From positions 47,607,822-47,671,821 of the forward strand of contig OY754328.1 of the NCBI GenBank assembly GCA_963573305.1: DNA of 64,000 nt, written 5' to 3'. Position numbers and translations under genes: made by a program. Below, piece after piece: positions 21,945 through 33,999 of this stretch (its first letter is position 1; each line of letters opens with the position of its first letter). Under the pieces are notes generated by a model that saw nothing but the letters and a program-made list of their open reading frames with translations, was not told the DNA's origin and ran no database searches. Source of the stretch: Pyrrhosoma nymphula (taxonomy: Eukaryota; Arthropoda; Insecta; Odonata; Coenagrionidae).

Positions 21945-23240
21945 AAATTTAGCACTTCCGTGCATATCAAGCCCACCAACCAACAACAATACCTCCATTA
22001 TAACAGCTGCCACCCCTCCCATACTAAACATTCCCTCCCCTACTCCCTTTCTATTCGTGGCCACCGAATCTGCAACAACCCTGACTCCCTTGATAAATTC
22101 CTTACTAACCTCCATCAATCTCTTCTTCGCAGAAGCTATCCAGAGCACCTTCTCAATAAAAAAATCCTCAAAAAACCACACTCCCCCAAACTGCCTCCTA
22201 CTAATAGCATTTCCCAACACAATATCTCCCTCTGTACCACCTACTTCCCAGGTGTGGACTCTATTAGGCGTATTATTAAAAACCTCTACCCTATCCTGTC
22301 AGACAACCTAACCACTTCTAAAATATTCCCCCAATGTCCCTCTCTCAGCTTCAGACGCCCCCCCAATCTATCCGCCATTTTCAATATTACCAAACCCCTG
22401 TCCAAATCACTCAAACCCACCAAATCCCTTCCCACCCCTTGCAACCGCCCGCGATGTAAAACTTGCCCCATCCTCATCACCCAGCCCTTGCCGGACAAGT
22501 TCCTCGCTTTTCCCCTCCCTTCTGTCCTCTCACCCTCCTGCACCACGCCTTACATTGTCTACATCCTCCTCTGCCAATACTGCCCTTCTTTCTATATTGG
22601 CTTATCCACCACTCCTCTCAATATTAGAATGAATGGGCACCGCTCGTCTTGTAACGATTGCCCCTCCCTCTCTGTTTCTCTCCCTGTCGCCATTCACGTC
22701 TCCTCCCACAACTCCACTTTCAATAACACTTTTAAAGTTGGTCTTCTTGCTTCCCTTCCCCCTTCTTCCTCTCCCCTTCAGCTCAAAGATCTTGAATCTT
22801 CTTGTATTCTGGTCCACCAGGCTTTCTCGCACCCCGGACTCAATAAATCACACTAGTTTCTCCCTCCCCCTGATCTCATCTCTCCCTGCTTCCTCCACTC
22901 CTCTTCCTTTTGCTCCCCTTTTTTCCTCTCTCCCCTCCGCTCGCCCTCTCCCCGCCCGCCCTCTCCCAGCTCTTCGTCTTTCCCCTCCTTCCTCTCCCCT
23001 TCTCTTTCCCCTCCTTCCCCTTGTAACACCTTCGTCTTCCCCCTCTTTCCCCTCCCATACCTCAACCTCTATCCTTTTCCTCATTCCTACTCTTCTCCTA
23101 GAGAAAGGTGGAGCTAATATCTTCACCGAAATATCGGAAGTTTTTATTTGTAAGTGTTCTTTTTTCCGTTTGTATATTTTTATCGGCCACCCTCTTGGCA
23201 TATTGTATATTTATCACCCAAGTGATTCTCCTGGAAGTTT
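21945..23240 (+). mobile_element. Penelope-like element copy C (plus)
   Basis: Begins within the RT domain right at the inversion junction (KFSTSVHIKPTNQQQY), carries the linker and an intact GIY-YIG domain, a long pyrimidine-rich 3' UTR, then GAAATATCGGAAGTTTTT and CTCCTGGAAGTTTTA before (TA)n tract 4. It shares its 3' end with copy B in inverted orientation. Confidence 0.85.
21951..22856 (+). CDS. PLE RT end, linker and GIY-YIG domain
   Basis: About 300 open codons ending AFSHPGLNKSH and a TAG. Linker cysteines CNRPRCKTC; GIY-YIG region YIVYILLCQYCPSFYIGLST then PLNIRMNGHR, with Tyr, Tyr-Ile-Gly and the conserved Arg. No native start, as the front of the RT is missing. The protein would normally be about 700-900 residues. 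Confidence 0.8.
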   Translation, partial: STSVHIKPTNQQQYLHYNSCHPSHTKHSLPYSLSIRGHRICNNPDSLDKFLTNLHQSLLRRSYPEHLLNKKILKKPHSPKLPPTNSISQHNISLCTTYFPGVDSIRRIIKNLYPILSDNLTTSKIFPQCPSLSFRRPPNLSAIFNITKPLSKSLKPTKSLPTPCNRPRCKTCPILITQPLPDKFLAFPLPSVLSPSCTTPYIVYILLCQYCPSFYIGLSTTPLNIRMNGHRSSCNDCPSLSVSLPVAIHVSSHNSTFNNTFKVGLLASLPPSSSPLQLKDLESSCILVHQAFSHPGLNKSH

Positions 23241-23246
23241 TATATA

Positions 23247-23316
<70 letters not shown>
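23240..23316. repeat. (TA)n microsatellite 4
   Basis: About 76 bp of TA with two TG interruptions, directly after PLE copy C. Confidence 0.95.
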
Positions 23317-23327
23317 GACTTCTAGAG

Positions 23328-23362
23328 CTGACGAAGGACCAACTGGTTCGAAACGTTCCGTA
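23328..23362 (+). ncRNA. Hammerhead ribozyme-like motif between (TA)n tracts
   Basis: CTGACGA (23328-23334), stem II GGACC/GGTTC (five pairs, one wobble) with loop AACT, GAAA (23350-23353), stem III AC/GU with loop GTTCC, triplet GUA. The core and stems II and III are complete; stem I does not pair well. It lies in a 100-bp spacer between tracts 4 and 5. Confidence 0.6.
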
Positions 23363-23414
23363 AGAACGAATTCTTTATCTTTTCCTATTTCTCCTACCTC
23401 CTGTAAGTTTGAAT

Positions 23415-23415
23415 T

Positions 23416-23476
<61 letters not shown>
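23415..23476. repeat. (TA)n microsatellite 5
   Basis: About 60 bp of TA, with TG interruptions at the left end. Confidence 0.95.
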
Positions 23477-23478
<2 letters not shown>

Positions 23479-23479
23479 A

Positions 23480-26400
23480 CACAGAGGTCATGAAGAGGAA
23501 TCATCTAAAAACATATTTAGTATGTATTCTCAAAATGAGCAAAAAATCGAACGTCTCAATGGCGAGTAACAATATATTCGGACACAATTTCCTGAGAAAA
23601 TACAGTTTCACTGTCGGTTTGAATTTTTGGAGTGTGACCTGTGACATATCGCCGGTAGTCGCATACGCATTATTTACAAGGATTAGATAAATGTTTTGAA
23701 GTTGCTAGACCTTGCCGAATTCGCAGAATTGATAGACTTGTGAGTTGACTTTCACGCAAAAAAGGTTTACCAAATGTGATCGGCCTCCCGGAGCATTAGT
23801 CGCACAAAGTTGTGGCATTTTCGCGTCCGTAGTCCGTTCGACGGTATGCATCACGGAGACTTGTGAATTCTTTCTCTCGAATATTTTTCTCTCTTCTTCC
23901 TCCTACCAGCTGGAGTGAAAATTGATGATTTTTCCATTTTTAACAGCGTATTTTATACCACTTTGTAAAAATATTTACTGATATTTTTTTTCAAGAATAT
24001 GTTTTCATATGGCATTGGGTTATTTGCAAATTGAAAAAATGAACATATTTACGTGTAATTTGTGTGACAAATTTATGGAAATTCTTTTTTCGATATTTGG
24101 TATTTTTCAAAGCCTTCCCCTGGATGCAATCCAGGTTTGTTAGTGCATGGATAACAAAAGAATAGATTTTCCTTTCTTTTTCTCTTTTCTGTTTGAACAT
24201 GCAGGGCAGTCTTTAAAGTAACCCTGATTTTATATTGGAATTTATGATATTCGATTGCCCATCTGGACAGTCAATATCAGAATTTGATGGACGACCTTGT
24301 TTCAATGAATCATTCCTAACATGATAAAAGCGGTGTCCACAAAAGGGGTGACTCAAAGTGCATCATAAAAATAATTTGGAGAGAGGGTGTTGCAATATGT
24401 GCTAACTTTAAAACATTGAATACATAAAGCTCCCTGCAATTAATAACCAGGCAACAATTCATGCTTCTGGAATGACGTGTAGACTAGAGTAAATAAGCAT
24501 AGGTGAACTGGTTGGTGCGGAAATTTGTAGTGGCTAAAAAGTTCATTAACTGAATCAGACAAATCCACAAGGTAAAAAATCATCCAGCTCCACTCAGATC
24601 CAAAAAGAAATCTCTCAATATCACATTCAGGAGTTCTACCAATAAATCTACCAATGCATCCGCCAATTGGAGGATGTCTTTCACAAGACAGTGTATGTAT
24701 ACACATTTCCACATAGTACTAACACTCAAACTTCGACTGTCCACATGGTTAAACCTACTCATGTAGGCGAACATGAATGAGCGAAACACATGAATGTAAA
24801 CTTGCAAGGTTTACCTGGAACAGATTTAAGGTGCTGAGGGACTTGAAAAATAGTTAACTTTAGCAGAGCTGGTTAACTCAAGGAAACAGAAATATGATGG
24901 ATTCCTAGAGAAAAAAAATAATCCACAAGGACAGTAATTTCAACCCATATTCATTAAGGTGAATCTGTACCTTCAGCGACTGGGTATAAATCCAACTCTA
25001 GGCAGATGCTACCACCATGAATTAATTGGCTTCATTTATGTTTTCCTCCATTCCTCCTAGTTACCCAGAAACTCACGTGATCTGAAATTTCCACCCATGT
25101 AGTCGTCTAGTTTAAAGTGGCTCCCAACTTAATTCAGAGATTTCACTTCTCAAAATATGCATTACTTAAAGGACTTACATAGATTCTGGAGAGTTATACC
25201 AATACGCACTTTTTATTATATCTCATAGTAGGTACCTACTCCATGAAAATTAGAAAAAGGTAGACTGTTAAGAAAATAGACAACATTAAACCCTGAAATT
25301 CAGTATGTTTCTTTAGCAAGCATAGCAAGACGGTTGAGACAGAAGCCATTTAATAGTTGGTACCAAATTTCCAAGTTGTATATTGTGCAGATAGCAATTG
25401 TCAACAACTTTGGGTGCCAAGCAGATGCTTAGAATAGCTCAAGCAAAAAAGTTATTCAAAAACTATCCAGTTGTAACGTGAAAAACTAAAGAACTATCAA
25501 CAGAAGAGTCAAAATTAAAAAAACAGGCACAGGGAAAAATGAAATACAAATGAAAAATATATATACATATGTGCACATTTGTGTTTCAATTGTATTTTTG
25601 GAAGCAATGCATATTTTATAAGGTATTATTATATGTATTTTATATAATTCAGATGATGCTCAATGTACATTTAGAATGCTGCAGTAGAATGCCCTTTGCC
25701 TAAATTAACTGGCTTTTATAGACCTATGTATTTTGAATGAGTGAAATGAATGGAGGATAGTGCAAAAAATCTTTTATTAACTAAGAACTTCTCACAGCAA
25801 TGAAACCTGATCAGTTCAGTTACAAAATCATGACCGCCAGCATCTATATCTAACCTGCCTATTTTTTTCTATTTTACCAATTGCAGAAGAGATCGATCAA
25901 AAAAAGCCTCCAAAAACTGCACATTACTCTTACAAAACTCCAATCTTATAAACGAACAAATTGCAACGCTTCAAAAACTATGTACAAATTTAGGAAGGAA
26001 AACAAAATGTAACACATACCTATTTTTTCATATTCCAAAAGTAGATGTTGCTGTCACAGTGATGTTCCATTAGTGAATCCCATGAATTAATACATTTGGA
26101 TATCTTACAGGGGAACAGTTTCCAATTATGTATGTTTTCACTGGCACCTTGGCTAAAACCAGTGTCCATCCAAAATTTCTCCACACATTATAGTGCAATG
26201 TACACTCACACTGAGTATTTTCAAAATTTTTCATCTAAAAATAATAGATAAGTTTGAGACAAAAATGTAAAAATAATATTTTAGAAGACATCCTCTACAA
26301 TACCCTCATCCCATATAAACACTCACGTAAACTTTAACATTCTGCCGGTACCTGGCATTCATCTTTTTTACCTACGTTTTAGAGTAGCCTTGATAAATTC

Positions 26401-27450
26401 AGTCTCAATGAAGCTTTTCATCACCATATAGTAACACAAGACAAATAGATTTGGATTAATAGAGGGAGTTCTCTAGTTAAAGCTTAGATCAATGGGTCTA
26501 AAAATATGGGTATTTATAGACAACGCCTAAAATATCATACAAGTCTCAACTATGCCAAGATTTAACAAGGAATTATTCACAATTACATTATTAACAATTG
26601 TCTTTACTTGGGACAGGAATGTATCTGGATAATAAATAAATGGGAAAGCTTGTTTGTAATCCAGTGGCTTTTGGCATGCAATACACATACTGTGCCTCAG
26701 TAAGTGTACTATCAAATGACTGTAAACACATTTGACATGAAATCACTAAGAAACTGAAGTGATAGAAAGGCATAAGTTGGAAGACAGTATTAGAAATAAT
26801 GCACCTTAACCATAGCTTTAGAATTGATTACAAAAAAGTCATGTTTCATGGATAGATTAAGTTAAAATTTATGTGCTTTCAGTTTAAAAAGTAACTCAAA
26901 AAAACCTGAACAAACATCTTTCAAACACCAAGTAAGATAATATTGAAACTCTCCCATTTTCATTAGAAAAAAATACTTACATGCAGGTGTTTCAGTTTAC
27001 AGAGCAATCTTTATTTATCATTAAATGTAGTTCACTTAATAATATTCCAGGCTGTGTGAAGACGTCCCGAATGACTGGCTAGATGCATAGGTATATAAAT
27101 CCACATTTGTGATGTAAAAATACTGTGAATAGGACCCTCTCTAGTCATATGCCTCATATTCAAAGGAGCAGCAATTTTTACTGCATACAGAAAATCATCA
27201 ACAATATTATTCAATAAAAAACTTACCTTACATAAAATATAAACAAAAGCTCACCTTTGAGGCAGGGTGATAACAAAAAAATCCTAGCACGGGCAACATC
27301 AATCAAAATTTGCCAAATATATCTCTCCTTCATCATATTCAACAAGTTCCATTTACATATTTTAGGGCAATCCATTCTTTTTTCTCACATTTGTCAAAAT
27401 AAAAAAATTATTGGGTCATTAGAATGAATGATGGGGTTTGCTCGGCGAAT
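23480..27450. other. No supported gene
   Basis: AT-rich with few repeats. The leucine-rich minus frame at 24580-24807 lacks any recognisable family or splice context. Confidence 0.5.
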
Positions 27451-27454
27451 GATG

Positions 27455-27590
27455 TGAATGAAGGATTCTCAGGTGTTTCACTGGGTTTAAGGCTCCATGT
27501 CTGCCGACATTTCGAAGAACGAGGCATTCTTTGAAACACTGGGAGGCATGGAGTCTTTAACCCAGTGAAACACCTGACAAACGTTCATTA
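27455..27590. repeat. Foldback element 1 with a central hairpin
   Basis: Arms 27470-27499 and 27547-27576 are inverse with few mismatches (TTTCACTGGGTT core). The centre, read on the minus strand, is AAGAA-TGCCTCG-TTCTT followed by CGAAATGTCGGC. It resembles the hairpin plus CGAAA half of the hammerhead-like motifs elsewhere here. Confidence 0.6.
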
Positions 27591-28444
27591 GAATCATAAT
27601 GAAATTGGAACTCATCAGAGTAATTCAACTTACATGAAAGTTGGATATTTGAACTTACAATTTGTGGTTTTCCATAGAAAGCTGATTACAAGCCTATAAA
27701 TGCTAATACTGCATCAGTACCTATTATTTCTGTCAACATTTGGCTTCTAATCACCCCATGAAGTTCCTTATAAAAGCAATATTCAGCTGATATTACCCAG
27801 AAATGACATTTCTGGTTATACTGAAAAAACTTTTTGAGCTGAACAGAATTCCAAATGATGTTATTTTCATGTCTCGTCCTTGATCAGCAATCTATCTGCT
27901 AGTTAAAACTACCCTGTTGCTTTTCCTTTAGCACCCCCTTCAACTGCACTTTAACAAGCTTTAAAGGACTTTATCCTATGCCCAAGCCCAATTGTGAATT
28001 GAGTGTGGTTGCCCCTAAGAAAGATAATTACATGTTACAATGTACACAACTCTTACATACACATGAAAAGTTTTTGTAAGTGGAGCTTACTCGGAGGAGG
28101 GATCTTCCAATTTTTTGGGTTTCCACTGTGTTCTCCATTTCCTGGACAATACTTTGCTGGCTACCCTACAGGCTTCTTCCTCATCAACTGGAACTGAAGA
28201 AGCATGCAGGATAGCCAAAGAAATTTTGCCCAGGAAATGAAACAACATTGTGGAAGACCTGAAAAAGTGGAAGATCTGTCATCCATGAAATATTTTATTA
28301 AATTACTTGTTTGTATTGCCTCAGTGGTCAAGGATTACATGGTTCTAAGTGGGTTGGTAAGCCATGAAAAGATAGAGAGTATAGTTTTAAAGCCTCTCCA
28401 TGTACAATAAGATCTTATGCTTTTCCTGCATATGCAATTACCAT

Positions 28445-28558
28445 AGGTTATTCGGGTATTCCACCAGGTCAATTCTTCCATTACTGCCTACGTTTCAATG
28501 AACGACATGTTCAATGAAATGTTGGCAGTAATGGTTGGATGGAATGCCCGAATAACCT
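28445..28558. repeat. Foldback element 2, related to element 1
   Basis: The ends AGGTTATTCGGGTATTCC and the inverse of AGGTTATTCGGGCATTCC enclose 114 bp. The inner part repeats ATTACTGCC/GGCAGTAAT. The centre on the minus strand, TGAAC-ATGTC-GTTCA followed by TTGAAACG, parallels the centre of the 27.5-kb element. Confidence 0.65.
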
Positions 28559-28559
28559 C

Positions 28560-31487
28560 TCTTTGTACCTCATGCGTTACTTCCCTGGTTACATTAGGCA
28601 CATGATCATTCTCGAATCAGCCCAAAAAATGCATAGACAAGGGACACATGACAAAATATAAGCTAATACTGTTGCACTACCAAGGCTGGACAACTGGGCA
28701 TATACTCAAGGCCCTGTACCAGTGGAGGTCTTGTACTGGGCTTCGTTATATAATTCACTCTTGAATATTAAATTTTTTATTAAAACTGTATAGATAAAAA
28801 TAAGGTTTGTAATTGTTCCTTTTTGTACAGACAAGTTCCTTAATTATTTTATTTAGTGGGGCCTCAAAATCCCAAGGGCAGCCCTCAGTTGATAAGCCTC
28901 ATCACAAATTGCTAATTTATACTTTCTCAGGGTATTTCTCAAACCTACATTGCCACATAGGATAAATATCTCAATACATATGTATTAGGTAATGAGAATA
29001 AACAAGATTGTTTCTAATTCCCACAAGTTTGTATACATTTCAACCAAGATGTAACTTACTTGTGGAAATGTTACAAATGTGGAAAGGATAAAACTGCTGA
29101 ATGTAAATGCATAGCAATAATCTAATGTACAATGGAAGTTAATTACTCAAAGCTCTCAATATATAGTGTTTACTGGCAGAACCAAAGTCTCTCCAATTCA
29201 TTTGCAAGCTTCCCATTTTTGCAGAAATTTTGGGCAAAGGATTAACCACAGGCTAAATATGCTGCTAAAGGAAAAATAAAAACAGAGTGTTTATGCAGTT
29301 ATGGCTTCAAAGTAACCATACCGTAAGTAAAATTTAATATTCTGTGTGATAAATATGAGATACAAGGTTTACACGATGTGTATTAAGGTGAAATTCAAAA
29401 TCTCTTGGTTGGTAATACTATTGGTCTTCATTATGGATACAGCCACAGAGTAGGGAATGTAGGTCTATAGTTTTATCTTTACTCTGTGGTACAGCTGCAC
29501 TAGGTAAATGGGTATATCTAGGTGGGCTATCTCGATCTGCAAGAGGAACATTTTTCATGGACTTGAAATATTCCATTCAAGTACACCTAATACTTTTCCT
29601 GTGCTCTCAGGGTTTCCAGTTATCCAAAATGAGTTGTGCACAAGCTGTACGAAAAACATTGCCATTTCTGTGATATGCAAGGGACAAATTTTTAAAGACA
29701 CTTCAGATTGTCACTGAGAAAAGTATGAGACTTACTAGTTCTTGACAGTGTATGAGAAAAGTGAGATGCCAAAAAGGTACTACCTGCTTGGTGTCTCACA
29801 CTTTTATTATAAAAATAATTCTTTGTCTCATGAAAATCTCAGAAATGGGAATGTGCCTCACATACATTTCACCTTGAAATCTCAGGAAAGGGAAAATATA
29901 CATCATAAAGCCTCCCACTTTTCTCTGATATTTCTCACATTTATTTGTGCCTTTCTAAGTAAGTTCTCACAAACATCTTGCATACATTTTCACTAAGGTG
30001 GAATGTCAACAAAACTGTCATTTACCAATATGAACCAAAGTGACAGGAACCCGGTAAATCTGGCTCGATTATAGCAAAATTACTTGGCCATACACAATGC
30101 ATGGCAGAAAGATTTCAAAAAATAAACTTGATTATGAGATTGTAATGTATGGTATCATGTATTGAGTATTGTAGATAAGGCAGCTGTACCTTTGAAAAAT
30201 CAGGATTTCCACTAACCTTGACAATGCATCAACCTGGGCAGGCAGTAGTAGCAGCTTTCAGGGCCACTTACTACTTTAAATTAGTTAATTACTCAACCAT
30301 AGTACAAAAGTTTTGAAGCAGTGGAAAACTCACTTATGAAGGTAGAGCTAATGGTTTAGTACCCCAGAATTTTATTCCATTAAATTTTCCCCACTATCAT
30401 TCCTTCTTTCAATAGGGGAGACTGAAGGTTGACCTTTGACTCATACAGTTCTGGACCAATAAAGTTATGTCAGCAAGATGATTTTCTTCTTATTCCTTAT
30501 TAGATACTCCAGCATAAGACATACATGCACAACAAAAATAGAAGGAATGCTAAAATTTTGCACAGAAAAGTTTAAGCTTTAAACTGGTCACAAAGAGATG
30601 GGTTTGCCACAATGCCTGAGTAGTACTGAGACCTCAGCTATACATCTAAACCCCATGATCATGGGTAAAAAGCACCAAAAAGAAAGTAACTTGATAATAC
30701 CATATAGCACAATAGTAAGAGAAATGAAGGGCTGGTTGATGGTGCAGAGCAAGAAGAAAAGCAAGATTGATGACTTTTCACAGCATTTCCATGAACTTGA
30801 TTAAATGGAATGCCATCTCAATTGGCAGCTCACAATATGGTGTGAAGGATTAAACAGGTGTTTATTATATATGTAATGCTGGTCTGTAAATTATTAAATG
30901 AATTACTCAACTTTTTCGAGATACGTATCTGGAAATAGTAACTGTGTTCACAAACTACTTTTTGAAACCCCATCACTAAGTCAGTGATCATTTCCCATAA
31001 TTATTTGATTATATTCCCCAAAATTTTTGTTACCAACTATCATTAGCTATCTCATTTTTCTTTCATTGATGAAAATTTCTTGGGAAACAAATTAAATATG
31101 GGGAAAAAAAGGTTAGCTACAACTCCACGTTGGGAGAATGGAAAAAAGGGTCAAATCAGATAATGATCAGCAATCAGCCACTGATTGTTGTAGGTGAAAC
31201 CAAGCTCATGTGCATGGGCATCTGACAAAATTGGTTAGTCTTGCTTTAACATAAGATTTTAAAATGTTTCACTTGATGTTTCCACTTCAACAACCAATAG
31301 GTACAGGTTGCCAAAGAGGCACTGGACCTTCCCAATTGAGCACCATTTTCACGAATAGAAAAATGTTTCACTGGCTGAAATTTCTCTATTTCCATAGAAC
31401 ACATGTATAAATAAATATATTTTCAAAAAGTGAAGTCACACATTCATCAACAAACAAGTTATAAAAAACAAAATCAACTTTTGAGTG
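28560..31487. other. No supported gene
   Basis: AT-rich, low-repeat DNA between a foldback and the pogo-like element; nothing coding recognised. Confidence 0.5.
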
Positions 31488-31489
31488 TA

Positions 31490-33327
31490 CAGTGTGTCCT
31501 CGTTTAACGTTGCCCCGTTTAACGTTGTTTCGCGATAACGTTGTCCAACAATTAAAACCCTAAATCGTTCAACGTCGTCAGTGCTTCGCGATAACGTTGT
31601 TCAAATTTTGCGCAACCAAAAAAAAATGAATAACGAATAGGAATTTGGCGCATCTGATGCGCAATTTCCATTCGTCGGAAAAGTTTGACGTTAACTCCTC
31701 ATAGCGTGTGTCAAAAGTTCACCTGAGTGAATAATTATTACGTTATTTTGTTTCATAACTATATGTTTGCTTATTATTTACTACGCTGTTATTGGGGGGC
31801 AATGCATCGGGTGATTTAAAACTCAAACCAACGTTAGTGTGCCATCTTCAATCGCATGGTATTAATAATACCATATCCGAATGGTAGATCCAGGGGCAGA
31901 TATCTACGGGAAAAAATACCTTAAAATCCCATGCCGCCATAAGGTAGATTTACTGCTGTTAGAGGTGTATCGAAAACGTCTTTTTCGTGTTGAAATAGTG
32001 TGTATTCTAAACCCTCCATGATACAGTACATCGTCGAGGGTGATACTTTTCCTAAAACTTTGTGACGAAATAACAAAAAATTTGTACACAGCACCGAGTT
32101 TCCCTAGTTCACTCACTATTTTAATTGATATCCTACGTCTTCGCGATCGCAGCGAGCGAAATCTTTGCCCTCCACTGCATTCGCATGCGCACGCTCCCGC
32201 AGTGAAGGACAAAAATTTCTATTTACTCCGAGGGAAGCCGGTGCTAACAGCACTAAATATCAGAAATATAGGAGGGAAACCTGGTGCTTATTCTTTTAAA
32301 AATGCCTTTTCAGTTTGTTTCATCTAAGATATGAAGATCTCTGACTAGTGAAATCATCTGTTCGACTGTCCGCGTAATTAAAATACGCCGTGGTATTTGT
32401 ATCATAGCGTCCAGTCTGTGAGAAAATTAATTTCACCTGCTTCCCGATCACCTTATACCACCTATTTCACTTACATTGTTACGCTACATATGCGCATTTA
32501 CCTTTCGTTTGCTTCTTAAATCCTTTTTCTTTCGTAAACTATTCACTTAAACCTGTGATGTAAATCTACTTCTGGACGCCATATTGGAAATACTGACCTT
32601 TTACTCCTAGTTCCCCCAGATGGTGCAGCGGTCAAGCAGTGTCTTCATTTTCTATACCCACCGCCCATGACTTTTCCCGCCATCAACTTAAAAGTATTCC
32701 CGCTCTTCGACGGCTTCGAACTTTCATCACCAACTCGCCTCTCGCCGTAATTTTACGCAAACCAATCACCATTGGGGTGGGTTGGTTTAAAAGGGTATTA
32801 GTGAAAATAAATCGTAACTATCCGCCAAATAACCTATTTCCGTTCAGAAATGGCCTTCTCGACGCCGCGTACTGTCCCACCTTAGCACCCCTGTTTCATT
32901 CCACAGACACGCAACGTAGTTGGGGAAGGGTAAGGCCATATTTCAGACGTGATATTAGTCCGTAACCCTCTACCGGGATTTCCAAAAATCTCGCAATATG
33001 GCGTCAAAATATCACAAAAAATACGCGAATTTGGTCATTTTCAAACTTTATTTTCACCAAAACTAAGAATCTCACGCCTTTTTTTTCTTACATTTAATAA
33101 ATGCGCATTCCTTTCACTTTCCTTTACCATTCATCTAATACCCCTTACTTTTCTACTATTCTCACACAAGAAATCGTTATTGTTATGAAATGAAGAATTG
33201 GTGAGTTTGGAACCGATTTTAAATTTTTACATTGTTTCTTATGGAAAATACTGCTTCGTTTAACGTTGTTTCGCTTAACGTCTACTTTTTCAGGAACGAG
33301 TTAACAACGTTAAACGAGGACACACTG
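31490..33327. mobile_element. Pogo/Tigger-like DNA transposon, non-autonomous, 1838 bp
   Basis: 23-bp perfect terminal inverted repeats (31490-31512, 33305-33327) begin CAGTGTGTCCTCGTTTAACG and are flanked by TA on both sides (31488-31489, 33328-33329). CAGT ends, TA duplication and subterminal GTTTAACGTTGTTTCGC blocks are typical of Tc1/mariner-pogo (Tigger) elements. The interior encodes no recognisable transposase; short frames at 31904-32212 (-) and 32639-32965 (+) match nothing I know. Confidence 0.85.
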
Positions 33328-33444
33328 TACTATATATGTATAGAGTGCGTATATTTCCGGCCAAGCTTCATGATCAATAACAAAATCTGACACCAAAATA
33401 AAACTAAAACTCGCAATAATTTAATTTGTGCCAATCGAATTGAA

Positions 33445-33450
33445 TTTATT
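33445..33450 (-). promoter_or_regulatory. Candidate polyadenylation signal of HTRA2
   Basis: AATAAA on the minus strand about 385 bases downstream of the HTRA2 stop. It is the first canonical hexamer I found there, placing the transcript end near 33430, just outside the pogo-like element at 31490-33327. Confidence 0.45.
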
Positions 33451-33833
33451 TTTAATCCCAAAAAAGTCATTAAAACTGAATCCCACATTATCATTCTTGT
33501 AGACAATAAGGCACATTACCATAATGCATTCTAAACAGCAATCAGTTAATAACAATGGGTAAACTTCCCTCAAATAAATAAAATAACACCCTGATATAGA
33601 CTTTCAGTTCAACAAACCCACATTGGTCTTTGTGAAAGGTCTTCTCAATCCTTATTCAATGGTGCATTACATACATCCATAAAAAAACAAGAGCACCATG
33701 TATGGAAGAATGGCATGCATATGACATTCTTCCAAAAGGGCTTTGGATATCAATAATTTCTGGCTTAAGAAGACTCAAGAGTAGCTGCTACCATGCACAA
33801 GGCGTGGACTGACATAAACCATATTTCTGCTGT

Positions 33834-33999
33834 TTAATCCTCAGGAACAACCTCAAACTGCACTCCTTTGCTGACACCAGGTCGAATCACATTCACTTTC
33901 AAGCTTCCTACTTGTTCTAGGGCTTTGTAGACATCCTGAGCTGAATAAACTGGCTGACCATTGATTACTGTCACAATATCTCCTGGTCTAAGGCCCGCA
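33834..33999 (-). CDS. HTRA2: HTRA2 exon 7 (end of PDZ, stop)
   Basis: Acceptor TTCTAG|T completes Thr383, then AGLRPGDIVTVINGQPVYSA, ending VVPED and a TAA at 33834-33836. Confidence 0.93.

Larger units (their letters stand above)
19353..21950 (-). mobile_element. Penelope-like element copy B (minus), split by a LINE
   Basis: Minus strand from about 21950: a reverse transcriptase (LPKIHKPDNPGRPIVS, ATIDVTSLYTNIP, GCAMGSRFSPSYANLF, RYIDDIF) runs to 21192. The LINE at 20348-21191 follows, then the protein resumes (SIRRIIKNLYPILSDNL, CNRPRCKTCPIL) to 19731, and a purine-rich (plus-strand) 3' UTR ends at (TA)n tract 3. The GIY-YIG core is deleted (QYCPSFYIGLST in copy C, absent here), so it is dead. 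It lies head-to-head with copy C. Confidence 0.85.

Noticed and set aside
24440..24807. Leucine-rich minus-strand frames
   Set aside because: No family, no splice sites in the right places, and composition explained by local sequence.
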